Origin: JADGOV01 sp963814355
Lineage (GTDB): Bacteria > Actinomycetota > Actinomycetes > JADGOV01
DNA length: 64,000 nucleotides
Assembly: GCA_963814355.1 (NCBI GenBank)
Contig: CAWFCZ010000018.1
Coordinates: forward strand, 1,116,001-1,180,000
Direction: 5' to 3'
The notes beneath the pieces are model-generated. The model searched no databases. It had not been told where the DNA came from and was given only the letters and a program-made list of their open reading frames with translations. This document shows, piece by piece, positions 56,741 to 64,000 of the stretch. How positions within the stretch are numbered: position 1 is the first letter of the stretch; every line of letters starts with the position of its first letter. The translations under genes were made by a program, and so were the position numbers.

Positions 56741-59290
56741 GTGCCTTTGTCCCACTCAACCCGTCGTGCAGTCGCCGCGGCCGCCGCACTGTTCCTGCTG
56801 CCGGCCGCCGCGCTGAGCGCCGCCCCGCCCGCCGCGGCGGCCACCGCCATCGCCGGCCCGGGCGACCGGCTGCTGGCCTACGGAGCGGCCCAATTTCGGG
56901 TCCCGGCAGCGTGGCCGGTCTACGACCTGAACCGCGATCCGACCAGGTGCGTACGCCTGGATACCCACGCGGTGTACCTCGGGTCGGCGAACCCGGCCGC
57001 CCGCTGCCCGTCCCGACTGCTCGGCCGCACCGAGGCCGTGCAGGTCGAGCCGGACGGTACGGCGGCCCGCGGGCGGGCGGCGCTGGCGGCAGCCGCCGCT
57101 GTCGCGCATCCGGCGACGGCGGAATCACCCGGCGCGCCCGCGCTGGACAACCACGAACTCGTCCGCCACCTGGACAGCCTCGGCGTCGTGGTCACCGCTT
57201 CCTACGGCGCTGCCGCCAGCGTGGCCCGGCAAATCGTCTCCAGCTTCGCGCCAAGCGGGCAGCCGGCTCGCCAGGCGCCGAACGAAGGAGGGCCGCCGGC
57301 CACGGATTCCCCGGCCACCGGGTTGGCGCCCAGCGAGGCGCCGAAAGGCCGCCGCTCCGCCCCACTGGCCACAACGGCGACCCCGACGACCATGGCGTCC
57401 GGGATCTACACGGGGCCGGGCATCGACACCTGCGGCGCGCCCAGCACTTCCGCCATGAGGGCCTGGCTGTCTTCCCCGTACCGCAGCGTCGGGATCTACC
57501 TGGGGGGCGCCATGCGGGCCTGCCCGGACGGCAATCTCAGCGCGTCCTGGGTGTCGACGGTCACCGGGGAAGGCTGGCGGCTGGCCCCGCTCTATGTCGG
57601 CTACCAGGCGCCGTGCGTCAACCAGAGCGGGCTCGGCGAGTTCAGTCGAGACCCGGCCACCGCCGCCGGGCAGGCCACCGCGGCGGCTCGCGACGCCGTC
57701 GCCAGGGCGCGGTACTTCGGGTTGCCCACCGGCAGCCCGATCTACTTCGACCTGGAGTCCTACGACAGCGGGGACACCGTCTGTCGGGCCGCCGTGCTGG
57801 CCTTCGCAAACGCGTGGACCGTCGAGTTGCACCGCTGGAGCTTCCGCTCGGGGGTCTACAGCGGCTCGGCGTCGGGCATCCGGGACATGGCCGGGGCGGT
57901 CGGCCGGTCCGGGTTCGTCCCGCCCGACGGGGTCTGGATGGCCCGCTGGAACGGTTCGCCGGGCGTCTTCGGCGATCCTTACGTCAGCGACGGGTACTGG
58001 CGCAACCACCAGCGGCTGCACCAGTACCTCGGCGGACACAACGAGACCTGGGGGGGCGTCACACTCAACATCGACACCAACTCCGACGACGGGCTGGTGG
58101 TCACCGGCAGCCCGGGCGGGGCGTTGCCGGGCTACGGCGCCGGCACCTTCGGGCCGGGCGTCACCGGCTTCACGACCTCGGGCAGTTGGAGCTCGGGGGC
58201 CCCGCAGGGGTTGCGCGGGATGATGGTCTGGACCTACTCGGCCGGCGCGGTGGCTTCCGCCAGCGCAACGTGGGCTCCCACCCTTTCCCCCGGCCGGTAC
58301 GACGTGGCCGCCTACATTCCCTCCGATCACGCCGGCGGGCACGGGCGGTACACGATCACTGGTGCGACGACCGGCACCGTGGTGATCAACCAGAACAGCT
58401 ACAGCGACCAGTACGCGCCGCTCGGCCGGTTCGCTACAGACGCCCAGGGGCGACTGACGGTGCGGCTGACCAACGACGCCGACGCACTGGGGGCGCATAC
58501 CGTCGGCGCGGACGGAATGCGCTTTTCCGGCGCCCAGCCCCTTGTCCCCGGAGCGGCCTGGCGGGCCCCCGCCGACTTCACCGGGGACGGCCGCGCGGAT
58601 ACCGCGGTCTGGCGGCCGGCGACGGGTACCTGGTACGTCCGGGGGTATCGCCCGGTGCGCTGGGGGCTCGCCGGCGACGTGGTGGTGGCCGGCAACTACA
58701 CCGCCGGCCGGCGCGCCGAGCTGGCGCTCTGGCGGCCGTCCAACGGCCGGTGGTACGTCCGCGGGCAGCCTTCGGTGCGGTGGGGCCAGCGCGGAGACAT
58801 CCCGCTCGCCGCGGATTTCACCGGGGACGGGCGGGTGGATCTGGCGGTCTGGCGACCGAGCACCGGCACCTGGTTCATCCGGGGGCTTCCGACGCGCCGG
58901 TGGGGTGCTGGCGGCGACGTTCCGGTGCCCGCGGACTACAACGGCGACGGGCGGGCGCAGCTCGCGGTATGGCGGCCGTCGACCGGCCGGTGGTACGTCG
59001 ACGGCCAGCCCTCGCTGCGCTGGGGGACGGCCGGTGACATCGTCACCCCGACCCGGCTGATCAGCCGCGGACGGGTCGACATCGCGGTCTGGCGGCCGTC
59101 CAACGGCACCTGGTACATCCGGGGTGGACGCTTCACCCGCTGGGGCGCGGCCGGCGACGTCGCGGTGGCCGGCGACATCACCGGCGGCGGGCTGGCCGAC
59201 TACGCGGTCTGGCGGCCGTCGAACGGGGTCTGGTACATCAGAGCCGCCAGCCCGATCCGATGGGGGGCCACCGGCGACGTCCCGGTCTAG
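56741..59290 (+). CDS. Secreted DUF1906 glycoside-hydrolase-like protein with C-terminal FG-GAP-like repeats
   Basis: 849 residues from GTG 56741, with GAAGGA 8 nt upstream. A signal peptide (HSTRRAVAAAAALFLLPAAALSAAPPAAAA) is followed by a region of about 180 residues without a known family and a Pro/Ser linker. A DUF1906 (Rv2525c-like) TIM-barrel domain starts near residue 220, with IYTGPGIDTCGAPSTSAMRAW, GIYLGGAMRACP, PIYFDLESYD, GVYSGSASGIRDM and WGGVTLNIDTNSDDG. Then a beta-sandwich (PTLSPGRYDVAAYIPSDH, golvesin-like) and six 40-residue repeats (DFTGDGRADTAVWRPATGTWYVRG...W...AGDV). A peptidoglycan or glycan target outside the cell is inferred. Confidence 0.88.
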   Translation: MPLSHSTRRAVAAAAALFLLPAAALSAAPPAAAATAIAGPGDRLLAYGAAQFRVPAAWPVYDLNRDPTRCVRLDTHAVYLGSANPAARCPSRLLGRTEAVQVEPDGTAARGRAALAAAAAVAHPATAESPGAPALDNHELVRHLDSLGVVVTASYGAAASVARQIVSSFAPSGQPARQAPNEGGPPATDSPATGLAPSEAPKGRRSAPLATTATPTTMASGIYTGPGIDTCGAPSTSAMRAWLSSPYRSVGIYLGGAMRACPDGNLSASWVSTVTGEGWRLAPLYVGYQAPCVNQSGLGEFSRDPATAAGQATAAARDAVARARYFGLPTGSPIYFDLESYDSGDTVCRAAVLAFANAWTVELHRWSFRSGVYSGSASGIRDMAGAVGRSGFVPPDGVWMARWNGSPGVFGDPYVSDGYWRNHQRLHQYLGGHNETWGGVTLNIDTNSDDGLVVTGSPGGALPGYGAGTFGPGVTGFTTSGSWSSGAPQGLRGMMVWTYSAGAVASASATWAPTLSPGRYDVAAYIPSDHAGGHGRYTITGATTGTVVINQNSYSDQYAPLGRFATDAQGRLTVRLTNDADALGAHTVGADGMRFSGAQPLVPGAAWRAPADFTGDGRADTAVWRPATGTWYVRGYRPVRWGLAGDVVVAGNYTAGRRAELALWRPSNGRWYVRGQPSVRWGQRGDIPLAADFTGDGRVDLAVWRPSTGTWFIRGLPTRRWGAGGDVPVPADYNGDGRAQLAVWRPSTGRWYVDGQPSLRWGTAGDIVTPTRLISRGRVDIAVWRPSNGTWYIRGGRFTRWGAAGDVAVAGDITGGGLADYAVWRPSNGVWYIRAASPIRWGATGDVPV
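58565..59288 (+). repeat. Six 120-bp (40-residue) coding repeats
   Basis: Each unit encodes A(D/N)(F/Y)xGDGRAxxAVWRPSxGxWYxRGxxxxRWGxxGDV. The calcium-type DFTGDGRxD of FG-GAP repeats is best kept in units 1, 3 and 4 and worn in units 2, 5 and 6. The run ends exactly at the stop of the DUF1906 gene, so the last domain is a propeller- or solenoid-like array. Confidence 0.85.
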
Positions 59291-59336
59291 CCGCGACCGC
59301 GCCGGTCTTGTCCTACCCGGCACCTAGCCTGCGGTC

Positions 59337-60740
59337 ATGGCGAAGACGACGGCGCGGGAACGTTGCCTCTACCGGTGCTCGGAGTGCGGCCTGGCCACTG
59401 CGAAGTGGGTGGGACGCTGCCCGGAGTGCCAGAGCTGGGGGTCGGTGACCGAAACGGCCCTACCGTCGCTGGTCCGGACCGTCGCCGGGCAGGTGTCGAC
59501 CGCGGCGGTGCCGATCGGCGCGGTGGACGCGGCCGCGGCAGCCGCCACACCGACCGGCGTGCCGGAGCTGGACCGGGTGCTCGGCGGTGGGCTGGTGGCG
59601 GGCGCGGTGGTCCTGCTGGCCGGGGAGCCGGGCATCGGCAAGTCCACCCTGCTGCTGGCCGCCGCCGCGTCCAGCTCGAACGCCGGGCGCCGGGTGCTGG
59701 TGGTCACCGGCGAGGAGTCCGCGGCCCAGGTGAAGCTGCGGGCGCAGCGGGTGGACGCCCTCGCGCCGGAGTTGTTCCTGGCCGCCGAGACCGACTTGGC
59801 GGCGGTCCTCGGTCACGTCGAGGCGGTGCGACCCGGCCTGCTCGTGATCGACTCGGTGCAGAGCATGGCCAGCGCCGAGGTCGAGGGCGGTGCGGGTGGC
59901 ATCGCCCAGGTGCGTGAGGTGGCCGCCGCGCTGATCCGGCTGGCCAAGGACCGCGGCCTGACCACCATCCTGGTGGGCCACGTCACCAAGGACGGCGGTA
60001 TCGCCGGGCCCCGGGTGCTCGAGCACCTGGTCGATGTGGTGCTGCACTTCGAGGGCGACCGCGGCTCCCGGCTGCGGCTGCTGCGGGCGGTGAAGAACCG
60101 GTACGGGCCGGCGGACGAAGTGGGTTGTTTCGACCTGGACAGCGGCGGCATCGTCGGCCTGCCCGATCCCAGCGGCCTTTTCCTCTCCCGGCACGGCCAA
60201 CCCGTAGCCGGGACCTGTGTGACGGTGACCATGGAAGGCCGCCGCGCGCTGGTCGCGGAGGTGCAGGCCCTGGTGGCCGGCTCCCCGCTGGCGGTGCCGC
60301 GCCGGGCGACCTCTGGCCTGGACGGCGCTCGCCTGGCCATGCTGCTGGCCGTCCTCGAGCGTCGAGCCGGCGTCGGGCTGGCCCGCTCCGACGTGTACGC
60401 GGCCACCGTGGGCGGTGTCCGGCTGTCCGAGCCGGGCGTGGACCTGGCGGTCGCGGTGGCCATCGCGTCCTCCGCTGGGGACCGGGTCTGCCCGCCCGGG
60501 CTGGTGTGCATCGGGGAGGTCGGGCTGGCCGGGGAGACCCGGCCGATCCCGGGGATCGAGCGGCGGCTCGCCGAAGCCGCCCGGCTGGGCTTTTCCACGG
60601 CGCTGGTGCCCGCCGGCAGCCCGAGCCGGCCGGTGGCGATCGACGTGGTGGAGGTATCGGACCTGCGGTCCGCTCTCGGCATGCTGCAACGACCGTCGGC
60701 GACCGCGCCGTGCGGGGCGGGAAACCGAGCCGGGCCGTGA
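59337..60740 (+). CDS. radA: DNA repair protein RadA (Sms)
   Basis: 467 residues from ATG 59337. A helicase-like ATPase for branch migration in recombination. N-terminal zinc finger YRCSECGLATAKWVGRCPECQSW, Walker A LLAGEPGIGKSTLLLAAAA, the RadA-specific RAVKNRYGPADEVGCF (usually KNRFG), and the Lon-like C-terminal part with GGVRLSEPGVDLAVAVAIASS and GEVGLAGETRPIPGIERRLAEAARLGF. First gene of the radA-disA-mutY run. Confidence 0.95.
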   Translation: MAKTTARERCLYRCSECGLATAKWVGRCPECQSWGSVTETALPSLVRTVAGQVSTAAVPIGAVDAAAAAATPTGVPELDRVLGGGLVAGAVVLLAGEPGIGKSTLLLAAAASSSNAGRRVLVVTGEESAAQVKLRAQRVDALAPELFLAAETDLAAVLGHVEAVRPGLLVIDSVQSMASAEVEGGAGGIAQVREVAAALIRLAKDRGLTTILVGHVTKDGGIAGPRVLEHLVDVVLHFEGDRGSRLRLLRAVKNRYGPADEVGCFDLDSGGIVGLPDPSGLFLSRHGQPVAGTCVTVTMEGRRALVAEVQALVAGSPLAVPRRATSGLDGARLAMLLAVLERRAGVGLARSDVYAATVGGVRLSEPGVDLAVAVAIASSAGDRVCPPGLVCIGEVGLAGETRPIPGIERRLAEAARLGFSTALVPAGSPSRPVAIDVVEVSDLRSALGMLQRPSATAPCGAGNRAGP

Positions 60741-60789
60741 TCGTCACTACACTTGAGCCGTCGGCGACCGGGCGAGGCGAGGGGCTGGC

Positions 60790-61884
60790 GTGGCCGCATC
60801 GGAGCGGGTGAGCGGCGAGGACCGCCTGCGGTCCACGCTGGCCGCGATGGCGCCCGGTACCGCGCTGCGCGACGGCCTGGAGCGGATCCTGCGGGGCAAC
60901 ACCGGGGCGCTGATCGTCCTGGGCTACGACCCGGTGGTGGAGTCGCTGTGCACCGGCGGCTTCTCCCTCGATGTCGGGTTCTCGGCGACCCGGCTGCGCG
61001 AGCTGGCCAAGATGGACGGCGGCATCGTCATCGACGACACGCTGCTGCGCATCCTGCGGGCCGCCGTCCACCTGGTTCCCGACCCGACGATCCCGACGGA
61101 GGAATCCGGCACCCGGCACCGCACCGCCGAACGCGTGTCGCTGCAGACCTCTTACCCGGTGATTTCGGTCAGCCAGTCCATGCGGCTGATCGCCCTCTAC
61201 CTGGAAGGCCGGCGCTACGTCCTGGACGATTCGGCGGCCATCCTGTCCCGGGCCAACCAGGCGCTGGCCACCCTCGAGCGCTACAAGATGCGTCTCGACG
61301 AGGTGACCGGCACGCTGTCCGCCCTGGAAATCGAGGATCTGGTGACCGTCCGGGACGCGATGGTCGTCAGCCAGCGACTGGAGATGGTGCGCCGGATCGC
61401 TAGCGAGATCGAAGGTTATGTCGTCGAACTCGGCACTGACGGCCGGCTGATCTCCTTGCAGCTCGACGAGCTGATGGCCGGGGTGGAGGCCGAGCGGGAG
61501 TACGTCGTCCGGGACTACCTGCCGCCGGCCGCGGGTCGGCGCGCTCGGGCGGCCGAGGAGGTGCTGGCTGACCTCGGCATGCTCTCCAGCACCGAACTGC
61601 TGGACCTGACCGTGGTCAGCCGCACCGCCGGCTTCCCGGCCCACGCCGATGCCCTCGACGCCTCCGTCAGCCCGCGGGGCTACCGGCTGCTGGCCAAGGT
61701 GCCCCGCCTCCCCCGCCCGGTGGTGGACCGGCTCGTGGAGCACTTCGCCACCCTGCAGAAGTTGCTGGCCGCCGGGCTGGAGGACCTCACCAGGGTGGAC
61801 GGAATCGGCGAGGCGCGGGCCCGCAGCGTGCGGGAGGGGCTGTCCCGCCTTGCCGAGTCCTCCATCCTTGAGCGCTACGTCTGA
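60790..61884 (+). CDS. disA: Diadenylate cyclase DisA
   Basis: 364 residues from GTG 60790 (GAGGGG upstream). It scans DNA for lesions and makes c-di-AMP. DAC domain (about 10-150) with GALIVLGYDPVVESLCTGGFSLDVGFSATRLRELAKMDGG and GTRHRTAER (RHR motif), a linker helix region LSRANQALATLERYKMRLDEVTGTLSALEIED, and a helix-hairpin-helix C-terminus DLTRVDGIGEARARSVREGLSRL. In the usual DGA motif the alanine is glycine (D76-G77-G78). Followed by mutY, whose TTG start overlaps the end by 17 bp. Confidence 0.94.
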   Translation: MAASERVSGEDRLRSTLAAMAPGTALRDGLERILRGNTGALIVLGYDPVVESLCTGGFSLDVGFSATRLRELAKMDGGIVIDDTLLRILRAAVHLVPDPTIPTEESGTRHRTAERVSLQTSYPVISVSQSMRLIALYLEGRRYVLDDSAAILSRANQALATLERYKMRLDEVTGTLSALEIEDLVTVRDAMVVSQRLEMVRRIASEIEGYVVELGTDGRLISLQLDELMAGVEAEREYVVRDYLPPAAGRRARAAEEVLADLGMLSSTELLDLTVVSRTAGFPAHADALDASVSPRGYRLLAKVPRLPRPVVDRLVEHFATLQKLLAAGLEDLTRVDGIGEARARSVREGLSRLAESSILERYV

Positions 61885-62755
61885 CCCCGTCGTCGGCGTT
61901 GTCGCCGGCCGGGTTCTCGCCTGGTACGACGTCGCCGGCCGGGAACTGCCGTGGCGCCGGCCGGACGTGACCCCGTGGGGCGTTCTGGTCAGCGAGGTGA
62001 TGCTGCAGCAGACGCCGGTCGCCCGGGTGCTCCCCGCCTACGTCGAGTGGCTTGGCCGCTGGCCGACACCGGCCGCGCTGGCCGCCGAACCCGCCGGCGA
62101 GGCGATCCGGGCGTGGCACCGGCTCGGCTACCCCAGGCGGGCGCTGCGGCTGCACGCCGCCGCCCAGGTGATCGCGGTCCGCCACTGCGGGGAGGTACCG
62201 AGCGACCTGGCGGAGCTGCTGGCGTTACCCGGCGTCGGCACCTACACCGCGCGGGCGGTGGCTAGCTTCGCCTTCGGCCAGCGGCACGCCGTGGTGGACA
62301 CCAACGTGCGCCGGGTGCTCGCCCGGGCCGTGCGGGGCGTCGGCGCTGCCGGTTCGTCGTCGGCCGCCGCGGACCTGCGGTTCACCGAAACGCTGCTGCC
62401 CGAGGAGCCGGCGGTGGCCGCCCGCTTCGCGGTGGCATTTATGGAGCTGGGGGCGCTGGTCTGTACCGCCCGGGCGCCGGCCTGCGCCGACTGCCCGCTG
62501 GCGCCGGACTGCCGCTGGGCCAGCACCGGGCGCCGGCAGGCGCCTGCGGCCCGTCGGCGCACGGCGTATGGCGGCAGTGACCGGCAGGCCCGCGGCGAGC
62601 TTCTCCGGCGGCTGCGCGCCAGCGCATGGCCGGTGCCGGCCGCTGAACTGCTCGCGGTCTGGCCGGACGACGCCCAAGGCGCCCGGGCGTTGGAGAGCCT
62701 GGTGGCCGACGGGCTCGCCGTGCACTGTGACGACGGCACCCTAGCCCTGCCCTGA
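61868..62755 (+). CDS. mutY: A/G-specific adenine glycosylase
   Basis: 295 residues from TTG 61868, the only fitting start before the conserved WYDVAGRELPWRRP; it lies inside the end of disA. Excises adenine paired with 8-oxoguanine. LVSEVMLQQTPVARVLPAYVEWLGRWPT (catalytic Glu region), helix-hairpin-helix LPGVGTYTARAVASFAFGQRHAVVDTNVRRVLAR with the catalytic Asp, and the 4Fe-4S cluster CTARAPACADCPLAPDC (C-x6-C-x2-C-x5-C). It lacks the NUDIX-like C-terminal domain of E. coli MutY, as is usual in actinobacteria; a Trp/Pro-rich tail takes its place. Confidence 0.94.
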   Translation: MSATSDPVVGVVAGRVLAWYDVAGRELPWRRPDVTPWGVLVSEVMLQQTPVARVLPAYVEWLGRWPTPAALAAEPAGEAIRAWHRLGYPRRALRLHAAAQVIAVRHCGEVPSDLAELLALPGVGTYTARAVASFAFGQRHAVVDTNVRRVLARAVRGVGAAGSSSAAADLRFTETLLPEEPAVAARFAVAFMELGALVCTARAPACADCPLAPDCRWASTGRRQAPAARRRTAYGGSDRQARGELLRRLRASAWPVPAAELLAVWPDDAQGARALESLVADGLAVHCDDGTLALP

Positions 62756-62953
62756 CCCGACCCCGGCGAGCCGGTGGCCGACCATCACGTCGGGGTTGGC
62801 CCGAACGGGTGCCAGATCCTCGCGAGCTGGCCCGGAGGAGGCATAGCTGGCAAAACCGGGCGTACGGCCGCTCTGCTCACCCAGCCCGTCCCAGCGCTGT
62901 GGATGGGATCCCCTGCTGCAATGCGTGCCATTGTGCGAAGCCTGACAGTCTGC

Positions 62954-62966
62954 AAGCATAATGCTT
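62954..62966. promoter_or_regulatory. Operator-like palindrome over the vapB -10 region
   Basis: AAGCATaATGCTT, perfect 6-bp arms with one base between, 5 nt before the vapB ATG. The -10-like CATAAT sits inside the palindrome, with TTGTGC 19-20 nt upstream as a possible -35. VapBC complexes commonly bind such palindromes to repress themselves. Confidence 0.6.
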
Positions 62967-62970
62967 TTGC

Positions 62971-63201
62971 ATGCCCAATGTCCTGGTCCGCGATGTACCA
63001 GACGACGTCCACGCTGCTCTGCAGCGGAAGGCCGAGCACCGCCATCAGTCGTTGCAGCAGTACCTCACTGTCGAGTTCCGGCTCCTCGCCCAGCGGCGCT
63101 CGATCACCGACGTTTTCAACGACGTCGAAGCCCAGCGGGGCCGCCGTGTCGGCTTCGCTACGGCTGTCGCCGACCTGGACGACGAGCGTTCTCAGCGGTG
63201 A
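62971..63201 (+). CDS. VapB/FitA-like antitoxin (ribbon-helix-helix)
   Basis: 76 residues from ATG 62971. The first 40 residues, NVLVRDVPDDVHAALQRKAEHRHQSLQQYLTVEFRLLA, are an RHH DNA-binding fold of the FitA type, followed by a toxin-binding tail ending DLDDERSQR. It lies 19 bp before the VapC-like toxin gene. It should neutralise the toxin and regulate the pair through the palindrome at 62954-62966. Confidence 0.87.
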   Translation: MPNVLVRDVPDDVHAALQRKAEHRHQSLQQYLTVEFRLLAQRRSITDVFNDVEAQRGRRVGFATAVADLDDERSQR

Positions 63202-63220
63202 CCGTTCGGTCGAGCACGTC

Positions 63221-63568
63221 GTGATCGTCGTTGACGCGTCCGTTCTGGCCAACGCTCTGGCTGATGACGATGACGACGGATACACCGCTCGCCGTGAGTT
63301 ACGTGCAGCCGGTGAGATCGCCGCACCCGATCTGGTCGACCTCGAGACCGTGTCGGTACTACGCAAGCGCTGGCTGCGCCGAACGCTGACCGAGCAGCGT
63401 TTCGCCACCGCCATCACTCACCTGCAGCGGCTGGGCTTCAAGCGCGTCCCGACCCTGCGACTCCTGCTACGTCGCATTGGCCGAGAGTTTGGGCTGCGAC
63501 TGGTCACCGTGGATGGCCGGCTTGCCTCCGCCACCGGTCCCCGCTGTCCGATCCGCGTCCTGCGCTGA
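63221..63568 (+). CDS. VapC-like PIN-domain toxin, internally shortened
   Basis: 115 residues from GTG 63221. A PIN-domain RNase: first acid D5 in IVVDASVLANAL, E42 in DLVDLETVSVLRK, and the late LVTVDGRLASA (D98). Between LRLLLRRI (ends at residue 86) and GREFGLRLVTVD the region that normally reads xELRxNxTxYDAxYVALAEALGCP, carrying the third metal-binding aspartate, is missing, about 24 residues. An in-frame deletion is inferred, so the RNase activity is likely lost or weakened. Confidence 0.8.
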   Translation: MIVVDASVLANALADDDDDGYTARRELRAAGEIAAPDLVDLETVSVLRKRWLRRTLTEQRFATAITHLQRLGFKRVPTLRLLLRRIGREFGLRLVTVDGRLASATGPRCPIRVLR

Positions 63569-63592
63569 TTGGCGCCAGCCAAGACGCGAGTG

Positions 63593-63615
63593 CCGGTTGA
63601 CGATCGGTCAACCGG
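63593..63615. terminator. Perfect hairpin after vapC
   Basis: CCGGTTGAC-gatcg-GTCAACCGG: 9-bp stem, 5-nt loop, 25 bp after the vapC stop. No U-run follows, so it may be a weak terminator or, equally, a protein-binding site. Its right arm is part of a 22-bp imperfect direct repeat (63601-63622 and 63623-63644, CGATCGGTCA...). Confidence 0.5.
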
Positions 63616-63793
63616 GAGAAGCCGATCGGTCACCGGGACGAGGCGATGCGGTCTTCGAGTGCCTCACGCGCCGGACCTGGTCGACGATCCCTTCAGCAAC
63701 CTCCTCGGTTAGCCGCGTACCGTCCGCCAACCGGAGGTCGTCCTGCTGGAGGTCGACGTCGCATGCGGCGGACTCAGGCGACGCATCGGGCAA
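63608..63793 (-). CDS. Short ORF resembling an antitoxin N-terminus
   Basis: 61 residues from ATG 63793. The middle reads DLRLADGTRLTEEVAEGIVDQVRR, like the opening of some CopG/RHH-type antitoxins (xLxDGTRxTEExxExxAxEV), but the basic helix-turn end is missing and no toxin gene is beside it. It lies between the vapBC pair and clpC. Either a relic or a chance frame. The remaining 63794-63890 stretch shows no gene. Confidence 0.3.
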   Translation of the reverse strand: MPDASPESAACDVDLQQDDLRLADGTRLTEEVAEGIVDQVRRVRHSKTASPRPGDRSASPG

Positions 63794-63890
63794 TGATCGT
63801 CGGCGGCGCGCCTCGGTGTCCGGAGCGCGCGCGCCAAACGATCACCGCACGGGGATCGTATGCCGCCCGGACGCGCGGCCTGAATCAGAC

Positions 63891-64000
63891 TTACTCCGTC
63901 GTACTGGCGGTCGCTACCGCCGGCGTGTCGGGTGCCTTCGGCTTGAGCTCGCCGCGGAAGGTGAACGCCGCCGCCTCGCCCTCGCCTTCGGCGTCGCAGA
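63891..64000 (-). CDS. clpC: ATP-dependent Clp protease ATPase subunit ClpC, C-terminal end
   Basis: Only the last 36 codons are in the window; TAA at 63893-63891. The visible C-terminus reads CDAEGEGEAAAFTFRGELKP and then an acidic/Ala-rich tail ending ASTTE, which matches the ends of actinobacterial ClpC (GEGxxAxFTFxGxxKP). ClpC unfolds substrates for ClpP. It is encoded leftward and converges with the vapBC pair. Confidence 0.82.
   Translation of the reverse strand, partial: CDAEGEGEAAAFTFRGELKPKAPDTPAVATASTTE

Overview
The window is chromosomal DNA from a very GC-rich actinomycete. Signs of this are the overwhelming G/C third codon positions, many GTG/TTG starts, the futalosine menaquinone genes, a Rex-headed heme operon next to a BldN-like sigma factor and its anti-sigma, a 32-residue bS22-type ribosomal protein, and RadA-DisA-MutY next to ClpC. 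The BldN-type sigma factor points to a filamentous, sporulating lineage. Gene order resembles Micromonosporaceae/Streptomyces-type genomes, but the genus cannot be fixed from the sequence alone. No tRNA, rRNA, CRISPR array, intact transposase or phage module was seen.

Layout. 1-4.2 kb is an untidy accessory stretch: an ABC ATPase cut by the window edge, an 8-bp tandem repeat, a two-domain SRPBCC protein, one intact RibD/DHFR-like gene, and decayed pieces of a glycoside hydrolase 3, a second DHFR-like gene and an ECF sigma factor. 4.2-14.6 kb holds a universal stress protein, threonine synthase behind a SAM-I riboswitch, a HAD phosphatase, trehalose synthesis (otsA, otsB), a Glu/Leu-type dehydrogenase, a DUF349 protein, mqnE and an Lrp-type regulator with a palindromic operator and a 46-residue small ORF. 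14.7-25.2 kb carries a BldC-like regulator and a long leftward run of late menaquinone genes (UbiX-like, mqnP, UbiD-like), System II cytochrome c biogenesis (ccsB, resB, ccdA, resA), an acetyltransferase, a histidine phosphatase and hemL. 25.4-32.3 kb has a methyltransferase, a DJ-1/PfpI protein, a broken PLP decarboxylase and two large soluble hybrid histidine kinases in tandem.

32.4-38.0 kb is the leftward operon rex-hemA-hemC-hemD-hemB, every junction a 4-bp ATGA/GTGA overlap, preceded by a clear Rex operator. Both hemA and hemB carry a single extra base that breaks the frame at closely similar local sequences. 38.0-49.2 kb: thioredoxin-fold protein, acyl-CoA ligase, bldN-like and rsbN-like genes, HAD-IB phosphatase, PlsC-type acyltransferase, NAD-dependent epimerase, a SAM-hydrolase-family protein with an altered catalytic triad, bS22, a phosphatase-like protein and AcuC. 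49.3-56.6 kb: PPK2, proC, proline dehydrogenase, an ABC-2 exporter, a TetR regulator, a secreted CHAP-domain protein and a TIM-barrel isomerase-like protein. 56.6-64 kb: a large secreted DUF1906 protein with six 40-residue repeats, radA, disA, mutY, a vapBC pair whose toxin lacks part of its PIN domain, and the C-terminus of clpC.

How the genes fit together. Much of the window serves respiration: menaquinone (mqnE, UbiX-like, mqnP, UbiD-like), cytochrome c maturation (ccsB/resB/ccdA/resA) and heme (hemA, B, C, D, L), with the heme operon under NADH/NAD+ control by Rex. Other themes are stress (trehalose, USP, PPK2, DisA/RadA/MutY), development (BldN/RsbN, BldC-like) and the cell envelope. The most notable observations are the paired hemA/hemB frameshifts, the SAM-I riboswitch whose closing helix touches the thrC ribosome binding site, and two palindromes with identical 7-bp arms 42 kb apart in two divergent promoter regions.
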